Made by a program: the position numbers and the translations under genes. Source: Chitinophagales bacterium (GTDB taxonomy: Bacteria > Bacteroidota > Bacteroidia > Chitinophagales > Chitinophagaceae). Taken from it: DNA of 64,000 bases. Positions 16,229 through 26,149 of this stretch are shown piece by piece; position 1 is the first letter of the stretch, and the number at the start of each line of letters is the position of its first letter. The notes beneath the pieces are model-generated. The model made no database searches. It saw only the letters and a program-made list of their open reading frames with translations, and was not told the DNA's origin. Location: positions 158,752 to 222,751 of the forward strand of contig JAJPKJ010000009.1 in assembly GCA_021323755.1 (NCBI GenBank), read 5' to 3'.

Positions 16229-16612
16229 TTAATGCTTTTTAAGATTATTAAGCAACTGTTGAATTTCTTCCAGCTCCTGTGCAGAGGCCTTATGATTTCC
16301 CAAAGCCTGCATCACCAGTTCAGTTGATGAACCGCCAAAAAGATTATCAATCATTTTACTCAATAAATGCTTCTGGGTTTTTTCTTTACTGACCGAAGGC
16401 TGGTAAATATGCGTCTTAAAAGTGTCATCGCGTTTTACCAATCCTTTTTCATGCATTATCTGCATCAATTTCAAAGTAGTGGTATACCCAACGTCTTTGG
16501 TCTTTGCCAGTTCTTCATGCACATCGCGAACGCTTGCGGTTTCTCTGTTCCACAAAACCTGCAAAATTTCCAACTCACTTTCAGTTGGTTTTATATACTT
16601 AGTTACGGACAT
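16229..16612 (-). CDS. BlaI/MecI/CopY-family transcriptional repressor
   Basis: 127 aa, a winged helix of normal family length. The block ESELEILQVLWNRETASVRD and the recognition region GYTTTLKLMQIMHEKGLVKR are characteristic. The C-terminal half is the dimer region, where the partner protease normally cuts. It is first in the operon with the M56 protease. Such pairs usually autoregulate, but I see no obvious palindromic operator in the 270 bases upstream. Confidence 0.92.
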   Translation of the reverse strand: MSVTKYIKPTESELEILQVLWNRETASVRDVHEELAKTKDVGYTTTLKLMQIMHEKGLVKRDDTFKTHIYQPSVSKEKTQKHLLSKMIDNLFGGSSTELVMQALGNHKASAQELEEIQQLLNNLKKH

Positions 16613-16813
16613 AAAAAAATGTTTCAGCCAATTTACGATGATTTTCGTAATAAAAAGTTAAAAAAAGAAAAATATTTACAAGTGGCTTATTCAGAAAACT
16701 TGAGCAAAGTATTTTTTAACCATCATTTTTATTTCATGACCTGATCATGGCTTGGCAGTTTGGATCACCGGAATATAAATTGAACGGAATTTTGCCATCT
16801 TATTTATACTAAA

Positions 16814-16846
16814 AATAAAAAGCCCCGATGTGGAAACATCGGGACT
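16814..16846 (-). terminator. Terminator of the pyrophosphatase gene
   Basis: CCCGATGT (16824-16831) pairs with ACATCGGG (16836-16843), with two further outer pairs past one mismatch. On the minus strand it is followed by TTTTTATTTTTAG. It lies 40 bases after the hppA stop. Confidence 0.85.
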
Positions 16847-16885
16847 TAAGGTATTTGGATCTGATTAGTTCTGTTGCTAAAATAA

Positions 16886-19306
16886 TTATTTCTCTGCTAT
16901 CCGAATGGAAAAATTAAATTCTTTTTTGTCCCCGAAAAATTCCTGGTACTTTTTTTCTACATCTTCAGATTGCTTTTTCCCATTAATGATTAATGAGCCG
17001 TTATTATATTCCACGGAAAGATTTCCATTATTATCCATTTTATCTTTCTTCAACGCATCAATTAAATCTTTAAATTCTTCTTCCGCTTTATTGCCATTGA
17101 TCGTTAGATCAATATTCGAACTATCCTTATCATTGGCACTGGCTGTAATTTTCATTTCAACAATTTTTCCTTCCTGTGCTATCCCTTTTGTATGATACAA
17201 ACTGGCCAGCGTTGGCGCAATCACCAAAGAAACGATCGACATCAATTTTATCAAAATATTCATTGAGGGTCCGGAAGTATCCTTGAACGGATCGCCAACA
17301 GTATCGCCGGTTACGGAAGCTTTATGCGGTTCTGATTTTTTATAATAGACCTGTCCGTTTATTTCAACGCCTTTTTCAAAGGATTTTTTTGCATTGTCCC
17401 AAGCACCTCCGGCATTATTTTGAAACATGCCCATTAACACGCCACAAACTGTTGCTCCGGCAAGGAATCCCCCCAGGGCTTCAGGCCCCAAACAAAAACC
17501 AATAATCAAAGGAGATAAAATGGTGATGGCGCCAGGCAAGATCATTTTTTTAATCGATGCTTCAGTAGATATGGCGACACATTTATCGTATTCTGGTTTT
17601 CCTGTTCCTTCCATGATACCCGGAATCACTTTGAATTGTCTTCTTACCTCTTCTACCATCGCCATCGCTGCCTGTCCAACAGCACGAATAGCTAATGAAG
17701 AAAAAATGAACGGTATCATGCCACCCACAAATAAACTGGCAAGAACTTTTGCCTTATAAATATCGATTCCGCCAATTCCGGCAACGCCAACAAAGGCTGC
17801 AAATAATGCCAATGCGGTCAACGCAGCCGAAGCAATGGCAAAACCTTTTCCGGTTGCAGCGGTGGTGTTTCCAACAGCATCCAGCACATCTGTTTTTTCC
17901 CGGACATCTTTAGGCAGCTCGCTCATTTCGGCAATACCGCCTGCGTTATCAGCAATTGGACCAAAAGCGTCAATTGCCAGCTGCATGGCAGTAGTTGCCA
18001 TCATTCCTGCAGCAGCGATAGCCACCCCATATAAACCTGCGCATTCGTGCGAGCCCCAAATTCCGGCAGCCAGCACAAGAATGGGTAAGCAGGTAGATTC
18101 CATGCCTATCGCCAAACCACCGATCACATTTGTAGCATGACCGGTTGAGGATTGCCGGATAATGGTCAACACCGGGCGTTTTCCCATTGCCGTATAGTAT
18201 TCGGTAATGATGCTCATTAAGGTCCCGACCAACAATCCAACGGCAATGGCCCCCAGTACTCCCCATTTTGTGAATTCATGATGACGAAGTACCATCGTAT
18301 CAGGAAGGATATAATAAACAAGACCAATACAGGCCAACGCAGTTAAGATAATCGACCCCCAGTTACCCATATTAAGGGCTTTCTGCACACTGGAAGTATT
18401 GATGGCTGCAGAATCGCTCACCCGAACGAATAAAGTGCCAACGATTGAAAAAATGATTCCAACACTTGCAATAAGCATGGGTAATAAAATGGGAGCCAGT
18501 CCTCCAAAATGATCAACAGATTTTGTTTCCTGTCCCAAGACCATCGTCGCTAAAACGGTGGCAACATAAGAGCCAAAAAGATCGGCTCCCATTCCTGCAA
18601 CGTCCCCAACATTATCACCTACATTATCGGCGATAGTTGCCGGGTTGCGCGGGTCATCTTCGGGAATGCCTGCTTCTACTTTTCCAACCAGATCAGCTCC
18701 CACATCAGCGGCTTTGGTATATATTCCTCCACCCACTCTTGCAAACAATGCGATTGATTCTGCGCCCAGTGAAAATCCGGTGAGCACTTCGATCGTCCTG
18801 ACCATTTCATCGGAATCTACTGCTGCTCCAGATGCGAATATGGATTTCAGGATGATAAATAATCCTCCCAATCCCAATACTGCTAATCCCGCCACACCAA
18901 GTCCCATAACAGAACCGCCGGTAAAAGAAACGGATAGTGCTTTGCTAAGACTTGTACGTGCAGCCTGCGCGGTGCGCACATTCGCTTTTGTAGCGCTGCG
19001 CATGCCGATATAGCCTGCTGTCGCACTTAAGACAGCGCCAAGAATAAACGCAATGGCAATTGACCAATGCGAATGCGAATTGCTATTGCCCATTATTCCG
19101 AGAAACAATGCAGCAATCACTACGAAATATGAAAGTATTTTCCATTCTGCTTTTAAGAAAGCCATGGCGCCTTCGGCAATGTACCTACTTATTTCTTGCA
19201 TGCGTTCGGTTCCCGCATCTTGTTTTGATACCCATGAAAATTTAATAAGAGTGTAAAGCAAGCCGATAACTCCTGTAACAGGAACGAGGTATATCAATTT
19301 GTCCAT
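16886..19306 (-). CDS. hppA: Membrane-bound ion-pumping inorganic pyrophosphatase
   Basis: Couples PPi hydrolysis to H+ or Na+ export across the inner membrane. 806 aa with about 16 hydrophobic helices. The catalytic loops are clear: [20 protein letters not shown], then [18 protein letters not shown], and late in the chain [19 protein letters not shown] has Ala where K+-independent enzymes have Lys, so this should be the K+-dependent class. The ion pumped cannot be told with certainty. Unusually, about 100 residues follow the last helix (from [12 protein letters not shown]), forming a charged beta-rich tail absent from most family members. Confidence 0.95.
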   Translation of the reverse strand: MDKLIYLVPVTGVIGLLYTLIKFSWVSKQDAGTERMQEISRYIAEGAMAFLKAEWKILSYFVVIAALFLGIMGNSNSHSHWSIAIAFILGAVLSATAGYIGMRSATKANVRTAQAARTSLSKALSVSFTGGSVMGLGVAGLAVLGLGGLFIILKSIFASGAAVDSDEMVRTIEVLTGFSLGAESIALFARVGGGIYTKAADVGADLVGKVEAGIPEDDPRNPATIADNVGDNVGDVAGMGADLFGSYVATVLATMVLGQETKSVDHFGGLAPILLPMLIASVGIIFSIVGTLFVRVSDSAAINTSSVQKALNMGNWGSIILTALACIGLVYYILPDTMVLRHHEFTKWGVLGAIAVGLLVGTLMSIITEYYTAMGKRPVLTIIRQSSTGHATNVIGGLAIGMESTCLPILVLAAGIWGSHECAGLYGVAIAAAGMMATTAMQLAIDAFGPIADNAGGIAEMSELPKDVREKTDVLDAVGNTTAATGKGFAIASAALTALALFAAFVGVAGIGGIDIYKAKVLASLFVGGMIPFIFSSLAIRAVGQAAMAMVEEVRRQFKVIPGIMEGTGKPEYDKCVAISTEASIKKMILPGAITILSPLIIGFCLGPEALGGFLAGATVCGVLMGMFQNNAGGAWDNAKKSFEKGVEINGQVYYKKSEPHKASVTGDTVGDPFKDTSGPSMNILIKLMSIVSLVIAPTLASLYHTKGIAQEGKIVEMKITASANDKDSSNIDLTINGNKAEEEFKDLIDALKKDKMDNNGNLSVEYNNGSLIINGKKQSEDVEKKYQEFFGDKKEFNFSIRIAEK

Positions 19307-19763
19307 AAGCTTAGTGCCTGAATAAAATTTTCAGGGAGGGCAAAAATAGGGTAAAACAGCCAAAAATCTAAGAAAAGAAACTCATTATTACAATTTACAT
19401 TCGCCGCTTCCCATTGGTTTTTTATTAGGAAAATGAATCGCCATTATTTTGGTAGCGTTATGACATAAAAAAATCCTCTCTTCCAGGAGGATTTGCTTTT
19501 GCATTATTTTGATAACCCGTGAAAAAAATTCTTCTTCCAGCTTACCCAATTAATACATCAACTCTTGAATAAGGCTGTAATGACTAATGGTAAGGTTACG
19601 GATTAATTATGATTCAGGGTATCTTGTCCCAACAACACGCCGATTTTTTAAAATATTGATTACCAAAATTTAAAGTTTTTTTGCCTTCGATTTTTCTTCC
19701 CCGAATTGGAAAAAAATTGCAAGATTGAATTTCACTTCTATCTTATTAATATTGCCGTATTAA
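19307..19763. other. Non-coding stretch between two divergent genes
   Basis: 457 bases without a credible gene. Near the hppA start, minus strand TATTTTTG (19341-19348) fits a -7 promoter box. At 19464-19494 there is a hairpin with a minus-strand T run that no gene explains. The region near 19660-19760 is AT-rich and should hold the promoter of the rightward gene, but no convincing TTTG-N19-TAnnTTTG pair is visible. Confidence 0.5.
19464..19494 (-). terminator. Orphan terminator-like hairpin
   Basis: AAATCCTC (19471-19478) pairs with GAGGATTT (19487-19494) around an 8-base loop. On the minus strand TTTTTTTATG follows. The gene to the right runs rightward, so there is no known minus-strand transcript for it to end. 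Confidence 0.55.
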
Positions 19764-19805
19764 TTGATCAACATAAGTTTTATTTTTTACTATTGCAACG
19801 AAGTG

Positions 19806-21896
19806 ATGAATACTTCCGTCTTAATAAAAATGATGGTGAAGATTATATCTTTTTTATCTATTGTCTTGTTGCTAATGAATGATGTCAAATCTCAATCAAC
19901 ATGCACGACAATTGGGCAAACGCCATCAACCGCTTTCCCCATATGCGGCACCACTATTTTTAGTCAGAAAACAGTACCGGAATGCGTAAATAAACAATTA
20001 CCTGCCGGCAATTGCGGCTATTATCCGGACACAAATCCTTTCTGGTATCAATTCACCTGTTATAAAAGTGGAACGCTTGGTTTTTTAATAACCCCGAATA
20101 ACCTTGATGATGATTATGACTGGGAATTGTTTGATATTACCAATCGCAATCCTGTTAATGTATACGATAGCAGCAGTTTTGTGGTCAGTTATAATTGGTC
20201 AGGAAATTCATCTCTGGAGAGCAGCAGAGGGTATACCGGCAAAACAGGCGCCTCACCAGCGGGTACAATCGATTTTGCATGTGCAACAAATCCGATGGAG
20301 CTGGGAGGGCCTCCACCATATACCGATGCTCAGACGATCGATAGCATGCCGCAGATCATTCAAGGGCATACTTATTTACTACTCGTAAGTCATTATACGC
20401 AATCGCAAAGCGGATATCAATTATCATTTGGTGGCGGAACTGCAAGTATCAACAACCCCATAACTCCCGGATTAAAAAGTGCCGCCATACAATGTGATGA
20501 TGCAACAATTTCAATAAAATTGGACAAACAGGTAAGGTGCAGTTCTCTTGCTTTGGATGGAAGCGATTTTACCATTTCATCCCCGCTGAGTTCAGTGATT
20601 TCTGCCGTAGGGGTTAATTGCAATAATGCTTTTGATCTTGATTCAATAATTTTGAAATTGAACAATCCTTTGCCGCCGGGCAATTATTCGGTTACGGCGA
20701 AAATAGGCACTGATGGTAATACTCTGCTAGACGATTGTGATAATAGTCTGCCTGTCGGAGCCAATGTTTCTTTCACTATTTTTCCGCAAGCCCCAACGCC
20801 ATTTGATAGCATTGCGCCTGTAGGATGCGCGCCCGGGTTGCTGCAATTGGTTTTTCGAAAGCCGATCCAATGCAGCAGCATTGCTGCTGACGGAAGTGAT
20901 TTTGTAATAACAGGATCAACGCCGGTTACTATTCAATCCGCATTTGCCAATTGCGATAATAATAATGAAAGCAACATCATTTTTGTAAAATTAAATTCAC
21001 CCATTCTTACAACAGGTTCTTATCAAATCAAATTAGTAACCGGCAATGACCGGAATACAATTATTGATCAATGTAACCAGGCGACTCCAGCAGGGCAAAC
21101 GGTCAATTTCTCGACAAAGGATACGGTTTCTGCACAGTTCAATTACCAGGTTTTTTTAGGATGTAAAGCAGACAGCATCCAATTTTCCAATGCTGGTGGA
21201 AATGGCATTTATCAATGGCAATGGACATTTGATAGCAGCACCAGCTCCTTACAAAATCCCCTGGAAACTTATTCGGTATTTGGGGACAAACATGCGCAGT
21301 TGATTGTAACAAATGGGGTTTGCAGTGACACGTCAAACGCAACGGTCTCTTTAGATAATGCAATCAATGCGGCTTTCACGGCACCGGATAATATTTGTCC
21401 AACTGATAAGGTGTTGTTTCAAAATAATAGTTCAGGAAATATTTCTTCCTGGTATTGGGATTTTGGCGATGGTACAAATTCTACTGATCAAAATCCGGTA
21501 CAGCATACTTTTCCCACTACCACTAACCAGGAAATAAAATATACCGTTCAACTAATTATCGGGAACAATTTGGGTTGCTATGATACCGCAACAAAAGTGA
21601 TAACAAAAGTGGTAAGCTGTTACATTACTGTCCCGACTGGTTTCACTCCCAATGGCGATGGACATAACGATTATCTATACCCGTTAAATGCCTTTAAGGC
21701 AACCAATCTTGAATTCAGGGTATATAATCGTTACGGGCAACTCATCTTTGAATCCAGGGACTGGACCAAAAAATGGGACGGAACTTTAAATGGCAAACCG
21801 CAGGATAGCGGAACATTTGTCTGGACACTGCAATATACCGATGGGGATACGGGAAAGAGATTTTTCCTCAAAGGAACTTCTGTATTAATCAGATAA
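19806..21896 (+). CDS. Exported PKD-domain protein with type-B type IX secretion sorting domain
   Basis: 696 aa from the ATG at 19806. The signal peptide hydrophobic core is IISFLSIVLLLMNDVKSQ. The N-terminal third (residues ~30-210) contains a Cys-rich domain (TTIGQTPSTAFPICGTTIFS). Two similar beta domains follow, each with CSS...DGSDF. Two PKD-like domains come next; the second has WYWDFGDGTN. The last 85 residues are a gliding-motility-associated C-terminal domain (PTGFTPNGDGHNDYLYPLNA, then FRVYNRYGQLIFES). This directs export through T9SS and attachment at the cell surface. The specific role, such as adhesion, is not determinable. A strong terminator follows. Confidence 0.88.
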   Translation: MNTSVLIKMMVKIISFLSIVLLLMNDVKSQSTCTTIGQTPSTAFPICGTTIFSQKTVPECVNKQLPAGNCGYYPDTNPFWYQFTCYKSGTLGFLITPNNLDDDYDWELFDITNRNPVNVYDSSSFVVSYNWSGNSSLESSRGYTGKTGASPAGTIDFACATNPMELGGPPPYTDAQTIDSMPQIIQGHTYLLLVSHYTQSQSGYQLSFGGGTASINNPITPGLKSAAIQCDDATISIKLDKQVRCSSLALDGSDFTISSPLSSVISAVGVNCNNAFDLDSIILKLNNPLPPGNYSVTAKIGTDGNTLLDDCDNSLPVGANVSFTIFPQAPTPFDSIAPVGCAPGLLQLVFRKPIQCSSIAADGSDFVITGSTPVTIQSAFANCDNNNESNIIFVKLNSPILTTGSYQIKLVTGNDRNTIIDQCNQATPAGQTVNFSTKDTVSAQFNYQVFLGCKADSIQFSNAGGNGIYQWQWTFDSSTSSLQNPLETYSVFGDKHAQLIVTNGVCSDTSNATVSLDNAINAAFTAPDNICPTDKVLFQNNSSGNISSWYWDFGDGTNSTDQNPVQHTFPTTTNQEIKYTVQLIIGNNLGCYDTATKVITKVVSCYITVPTGFTPNGDGHNDYLYPLNAFKATNLEFRVYNRYGQLIFESRDWTKKWDGTLNGKPQDSGTFVWTLQYTDGDTGKRFFLKGTSVLIR

Positions 21897-21912
21897 CTAT
21901 GCTGCTTCAAAT

Positions 21913-21944
21913 AAAAAAGTTCTCTGCGATGAGAGAACTTTTTT
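21913..21944 (+). terminator. Terminator of the T9SS type-B cargo gene
   Basis: A 13-bp stem (21913-21925 with 21932-21944) with the loop GCGATG, ending in TTTTTT on the plus strand. It starts 17 bases after the stop codon. Confidence 0.9.
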
Positions 21945-22237
21945 GATCAACAATTCGGTGATAAAATGAGGAATATATTTTACTATTGATGGCCCTCAAT
22001 TTTTCAAATCTTACCATCTCATTTTATTACCAATTCTTTTTGCGTTTCAGGGTTTAGTGATTACATATCCTGCCTGTCTTATTGCGAATAAGATGCCACT
22101 AATGTAATTGGTTGGTTATTAATACTCTTGAAAAAAGGCACCGCAAAGATCTTTCCCATCAGCGGAAATAATTTCCGGTAATGAATAAATCCATCGCACC
22201 TAAATCTTAATTACTTTCGCTCACAATCAAAAAATAA
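21945..22237. other. Intergenic stretch upstream of the TrmH-type gene
   Basis: 293 bases without a gene. TACTTTCG at 22212-22219 is a near match to the -7 promoter box, about 20 bases before the ATG at 22238. Nothing else is evident. Confidence 0.4.
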
Positions 22238-22828
22238 ATGACGCCGGAAAGAGAAGAAAGACTAAGGTATGTATTGAACAATCGCCAACCCAATCTCACC
22301 ATTGTGCTTGAAAATGTATTTGATCCGCATAATATTTCAGCGGTGATGCGTACCTGCGATGCCGTTGGCGTGCAGGAAATTCATGTGTTGAATACAAGGA
22401 TTCCCCGTCATAAAAAATGGGGCACAAAAAGCAGCAGTAGTGCCGCAAAATGGCTTACTGTCCATCAATACAGTGATGTGAAAGATTGTTATAGCGCTTT
22501 AAGAAATAAATACGAAAAAATTTTCACCACCTTTCTTGGCCATGATTCAATGAGCTTGTACGAAATTGATTTTACCCAAAGTGTGGCGCTTGTATTTGGC
22601 AACGAACATGAAGGCGTGAGTGAAGAAATAAGGAACTTAGCCGATGGGAATTTTATTATTCCACAGGTGGGTATTATCAGATCGCTGAACATTTCTGTTG
22701 CATGCGCTGTTACTCTGTACGAAGCGTTCAGGCAAAAAAAATTGGTCGGACATTATGATAACAGAAGCATTTCATCCGAGCACTATCAAAGCCTGTTCAC
22801 GAAATGGAGTATCAATAACGATGATTAG
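22238..22828 (+). CDS. trmH: TrmH-type tRNA/rRNA 2'-O-ribose methyltransferase (SPOUT)
   Basis: 196 aa. The three SPOUT motifs are present: NISAVMRTCDAVG (motif 1, catalytic Arg), ALVFGNEHEGVSEE (motif 2, SAM knot) and IRSLNISVACAVTLYE (motif 3). The length and the C-terminal tail fit tRNA (guanosine-18)-2'-O-methyltransferase better than the larger RlmB type, which has an extra N-terminal substrate domain. Methylation of G18 in the D-loop is the expected reaction. A thioredoxin-like gene follows 21 bases downstream on the same strand. Confidence 0.87.
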   Translation: MTPEREERLRYVLNNRQPNLTIVLENVFDPHNISAVMRTCDAVGVQEIHVLNTRIPRHKKWGTKSSSSAAKWLTVHQYSDVKDCYSALRNKYEKIFTTFLGHDSMSLYEIDFTQSVALVFGNEHEGVSEEIRNLADGNFIIPQVGIIRSLNISVACAVTLYEAFRQKKLVGHYDNRSISSEHYQSLFTKWSINNDD

Positions 22829-22849
22829 CATTATTTAATAAATGTTTTT

Positions 22850-23332
22850 ATGGTAAAGCTTTTTTGTTGCTTTTTCTCTTTGATGGTTCTCCATACCAAT
22901 TCATTTGAACAGGAAATTAAAAAAATGAAGATCGACGAATTGAAGAATTATATTGAAAAAAGCGACCATCCTCTCATAATAAATTTTTGGGCAACCTATT
23001 GTGTTCCGTGTATCCATGAAATTCCATATTTTCAAACTGACGCAGAGAAATATAAAAATGATGGAGTTGAATTAATGTTGGTAAGCCTGGATCTGCCAGA
23101 TTATTATCCCGCCAGGATTTCTTCTTTTGTAAAAAAGGAAAATTTTTCAGCGTCTATCGTTTGGCTGAATGAAACGAACGCAGATTATTTTTGTCCGAAA
23201 ATTGATAAGCAATGGACAGGAGGGATTCCATCAACGCTTTTTATTAATAACAAAACGCATTATCGGAAATTCTTTGAACGCCAATTAACCGAACCACAAG
23301 TGGAAGAAAATATTAAAGCCTTGATAAAATAA
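22850..23332 (+). CDS. TlpA-like thioredoxin-fold protein
   Basis: 160 aa. The N-terminus (MVKLFCCFFSLMVLHTNSFE) is a short export signal. The redox motif is WATYCVPC with Cys51 and Cys54, followed by the cis-Pro loop TGGIPSTLF. This is the TlpA/ResA pattern of periplasmic thiol-disulfide reductases. The 21-base gap to the methyltransferase gene suggests co-transcription without an obvious functional link. It converges on the second thioredoxin-fold gene at 23371, which is a different subfamily. Confidence 0.82.
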   Translation: MVKLFCCFFSLMVLHTNSFEQEIKKMKIDELKNYIEKSDHPLIINFWATYCVPCIHEIPYFQTDAEKYKNDGVELMLVSLDLPDYYPARISSFVKKENFSASIVWLNETNADYFCPKIDKQWTGGIPSTLFINNKTHYRKFFERQLTEPQVEENIKALIK

Positions 23333-23370
23333 TATAACCCCTGTCATTGGGGATAGACGCCTTTATAATC

Positions 23371-23961
23371 CTAATTGGCGCGACTTATTGAACATCCAAT
23401 TGAACGCGTTTCTTTAACACTCACTTCTTTGCCTGCAACAATTTCATTGATCGCCTCTTGGAGATGATGACGTTTTACATGATTAACATCGCCGGGATTA
23501 TCATCAATTGCGCCATGATAAACCAATCTTCCATTCTTGTCAAACAAAAAACATTCTGGTGTTTTATTTGCGCCGAAGGCATCAGCGAGCTCGCTGTTCT
23601 TGTCTAACGCATAAAACCAATGGTAATCCTGGTTATGCGCATATGACTGCATTTCTTCAAAGGAATTTCCGCCGCTACGATCACCTTCATTTGCATTTAA
23701 AAGAACAACACCGATTTTTTTATCCGATGCATATTGACAAATCTCTTTTGTACGCGATTGATTCCTGATGACCACCGGGCAAGTGTTGCAACTGAACATC
23801 ACCAATAATCCATTATCTTTTTTTGCCTCACCCAAGGATATTTCTTTGCCAGAAACATCTTTTAATTTCATCGCCGCTTTTGGAATAGAAGAACCGATCG
23901 GCAATACTCCATATGAAGAAGCGAAAAGGATTACCGGAAAGAATGAAAGTAATTTTTTCAT
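23371..23961 (-). CDS. Exported AhpC/TSA-type thioredoxin-fold protein
   Basis: 196 aa from the ATG at 23961. An ATG at 23970 is equally possible, and longer versions reach back into an unlikely upstream stretch. A signal segment (MKKLLSFFPVILFASSYGVL) is followed by a redoxin domain with LVMFSCNTCPVVIRNQ, where the Cys residues near 58 and 61 make a CxxC site. ANKTPECFLFDKNGRLVYHG is the cis-Pro region. Family members are periplasmic redox proteins. The partner is unknown. It may be read with the BrkB-like gene upstream at 24031. Confidence 0.8.
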   Translation of the reverse strand: MKKLLSFFPVILFASSYGVLPIGSSIPKAAMKLKDVSGKEISLGEAKKDNGLLVMFSCNTCPVVIRNQSRTKEICQYASDKKIGVVLLNANEGDRSGGNSFEEMQSYAHNQDYHWFYALDKNSELADAFGANKTPECFLFDKNGRLVYHGAIDDNPGDVNHVKRHHLQEAINEIVAGKEVSVKETRSIGCSISRAN

Positions 23962-24030
23962 AAAATTCATTTTAAATGGTTGCGCAAAAAAAATGCCGGA
24001 CAAATATTTTTCGGCAGATATGAATCTCTT

Positions 24031-25011
24031 TTATTTAAGCGGTCTGGTATGCTTATCCTGGGATTTCTTTTCAGTCGCTCGCTCATCCGCAACCACTTTT
24101 AAATGGTGAATGCTGACATTCAATTCGTACCCGATTAATAAGATCAGCGAGTTAAAATACATAACAAGCATGAGGATCAAAATCGTCCCAATGGAACCAT
24201 ACACTTTATTATAGGTCCCGAATTTATTCACCCAAAAAGAAAAAAATAAGGTGGTGAGAATGATCAGGAATGTTGCCAGGATCGTCCCTGGCGAAGATAG
24301 CTTCCATCGTTTATGAACAGCAGGCGCGTATTTATAAATAAAAGCGATCGAATAATAAAATAACGGGATGATGATTACCCATCGAAATGTTTTGAAAAGC
24401 CATCGCGCATTATGTCGTTTTATGTTCAGCCATTCCAATAGATTCTTCAACACTTCGTCTTGTGTAACAAGAATGATCATTGAACCGATGACCAGCAAGA
24501 CCACAAGCACCGTAAGTTTTATGGCCATCCATCTTGTTTGAAAAAAATTCTGTCTTGTATTATAGATAAGCGATTTATTAAATGAGCGCATGATGCCCAG
24601 CATTGCGTTTGAAGAATAAAATATCGCCAGCACAAAGCCAAAGGATAATAATCCACTTCTGGGTTTATTTAAGAAATCTTTCAAAAAATCGCTCACCATT
24701 ACATAGGTGTTTTGATTGGGCGTGATTTCTTTGGTGAGCAGAAGCAATTGTTTGGTAATTTCTTTTGAGATAGGGAAATACGGAATCAGGGTGCAAAGGA
24801 AAATGGCCGCCGCAGGAATTGCTGTCAAAAAACTAAACGAAATGGAACGCGCACGATCATTGAGTCCGACCTTTTTTACCTGGTTAATAAAAAATTTTAC
24901 CACATCATACAAAGGGACATGATCAAAGCCCGGCAAAATGATCTGTTTGCTTTTTGCAGCAGCAAATCGGACAATTGATGAATCGTAAAAAAATCTTTCA
25001 AACTTTGTCAT
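24031..25011 (-). CDS. YihY/BrkB-family inner-membrane protein
   Basis: 326 aa with about six transmembrane helices. The diagnostic blocks are RARSISFSFLTAIPAAAIFL near residue 55 and the C-terminal YGSIGTILILMLVMYFNSLI plus LLIGYELN. The family was once called ribonuclease BN, but that activity belongs to another protein; its true function is unknown. The last 25 residues are a charged cytoplasmic tail. It lies 21 bases after mltG on the same strand. Confidence 0.9.
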   Translation of the reverse strand: MTKFERFFYDSSIVRFAAAKSKQIILPGFDHVPLYDVVKFFINQVKKVGLNDRARSISFSFLTAIPAAAIFLCTLIPYFPISKEITKQLLLLTKEITPNQNTYVMVSDFLKDFLNKPRSGLLSFGFVLAIFYSSNAMLGIMRSFNKSLIYNTRQNFFQTRWMAIKLTVLVVLLVIGSMIILVTQDEVLKNLLEWLNIKRHNARWLFKTFRWVIIIPLFYYSIAFIYKYAPAVHKRWKLSSPGTILATFLIILTTLFFSFWVNKFGTYNKVYGSIGTILILMLVMYFNSLILLIGYELNVSIHHLKVVADERATEKKSQDKHTRPLK

Positions 25012-25032
25012 TGAAAAAATGAATTGCCATTA

Positions 25033-26067
25033 TTATTTTGACAGACCTTTCGCTTTTATCATTTCGCTGTCTAGCGCTTCTTGATATTGTTTTGCAAATT
25101 TCATGTGCTGTTCAAAAGTTTCGGAAAAATTTGAATAGCCAGAGAAATCCGGTTTCGCCACAAAGTACAAATAGTTTGTTTTTGGCGCGTTTAAAACCGC
25201 ATTTAAAGTTTCTTCACTTGGCGTGCAAATAGGTCCGGGTGGCAATCCTTCGTGAACATAAGTATTGTAAGGGGACTCAAAGGAGAGATATTTATCGTAG
25301 ATACGCTTCAATTCAAAATTGTGCATCGCATATTTTATTGTTGGATCGGCAGCGAGTTTCATTTTTTTATCAAGTCTATTCAAATAAACGCTTGCAATCT
25401 TGCTTTTATCTTCCTGCTTATTTGTTTCTTCTTCAATGATGGAAGCAAGAATATAAGCAGTCGCCGGCGTCAATTTATGTTCTGTGGCAAATTGTTTTTT
25501 TTCAGGGGTCCAATATTCATTATAGGCTGCGAAAAATTTCTTGAAAATTCTTGTTGGAGTGGTGTTCCAGAAATAGGTATACGTATTGGGGAAGATAGCA
25601 GTCATCACCATATTGGAGTCAAGTCCATAATGTTTCAAGGAGTCATTGTTATCAAGGAAATTCAGGAACGAAATTGAATCACACTCAAAATGCCTTCCTA
25701 CAAGTGCCGCCAGATCTTCTTTGGTCCTCAATTTGGTAATGATGAGATTGACAGGGACCTGTCTTCCATTACGCAGCATACGAATTAACTCGACCAGGTT
25801 AATCCCTTTTTTTATTTCATACTTTCCCGCTTTTACATTTGCGGGATAATCAACTCTTTTTGCGATCCACTTAAAAAATGAAATGTTTCTGATCACATTA
25901 TTTTCATCGAGGGATTGCACGACTTGCGGGTAGGTCATTCCCGTTTTAATATAGAGATAGTATTCATCGCTTTTGAATGTGGTGCAGGAACCAAAGAACG
26001 CCCATGCTGCGGTGACCGCAGTGGCAAAAATCACAATGATAACGATAAGAAAGATTTTCTTCTTCAT
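25033..26067 (-). CDS. mltG: Endolytic murein transglycosylase MltG
   Basis: Cleaves nascent glycan strands in the periplasm and sets peptidoglycan chain length. 344 aa from the ATG at 26067 (MKKKIFLIVIIVIFATAVTA); the reading frame extends further but the extra 20 residues precede the membrane anchor and are unlikely. A single N-terminal helix anchors it. A LysM-like segment lies around residues 30-100. The YceG core contains ILASIIEEETNKQEDKSKIA with the catalytic Glu, ADPTIKYA, and the terminal GLPPGPICTPSEETLNA. A terminator separates it from secG upstream. Confidence 0.94.
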   Translation of the reverse strand: MKKKIFLIVIIVIFATAVTAAWAFFGSCTTFKSDEYYLYIKTGMTYPQVVQSLDENNVIRNISFFKWIAKRVDYPANVKAGKYEIKKGINLVELIRMLRNGRQVPVNLIITKLRTKEDLAALVGRHFECDSISFLNFLDNNDSLKHYGLDSNMVMTAIFPNTYTYFWNTTPTRIFKKFFAAYNEYWTPEKKQFATEHKLTPATAYILASIIEEETNKQEDKSKIASVYLNRLDKKMKLAADPTIKYAMHNFELKRIYDKYLSFESPYNTYVHEGLPPGPICTPSEETLNAVLNAPKTNYLYFVAKPDFSGYSNFSETFEQHMKFAKQYQEALDSEMIKAKGLSK

Positions 26068-26090
26068 AGGTAAACATATTGGGCTATCAA

Positions 26091-26124
26091 AATAAATAAA
26101 AACCCTGTCATTAAGAAGACAGGG
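26091..26124 (-). terminator. Terminator after secG
   Basis: CCCTGTC (26103-26109) pairs with GACAGGG (26118-26124). On the minus strand TTTTTATTTATTTTG follows. It ends the miaB-secG transcript before mltG. Confidence 0.8.
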
Positions 26125-26149
26125 CAATGAATTTTAAACAAATAATTTT

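Noticed and set aside
14383..16612. BlaI/BlaR1-like pair as a beta-lactam sensor
   Set aside because: The membrane protease has no penicillin-binding sensor domain and no beta-lactamase gene is adjacent.
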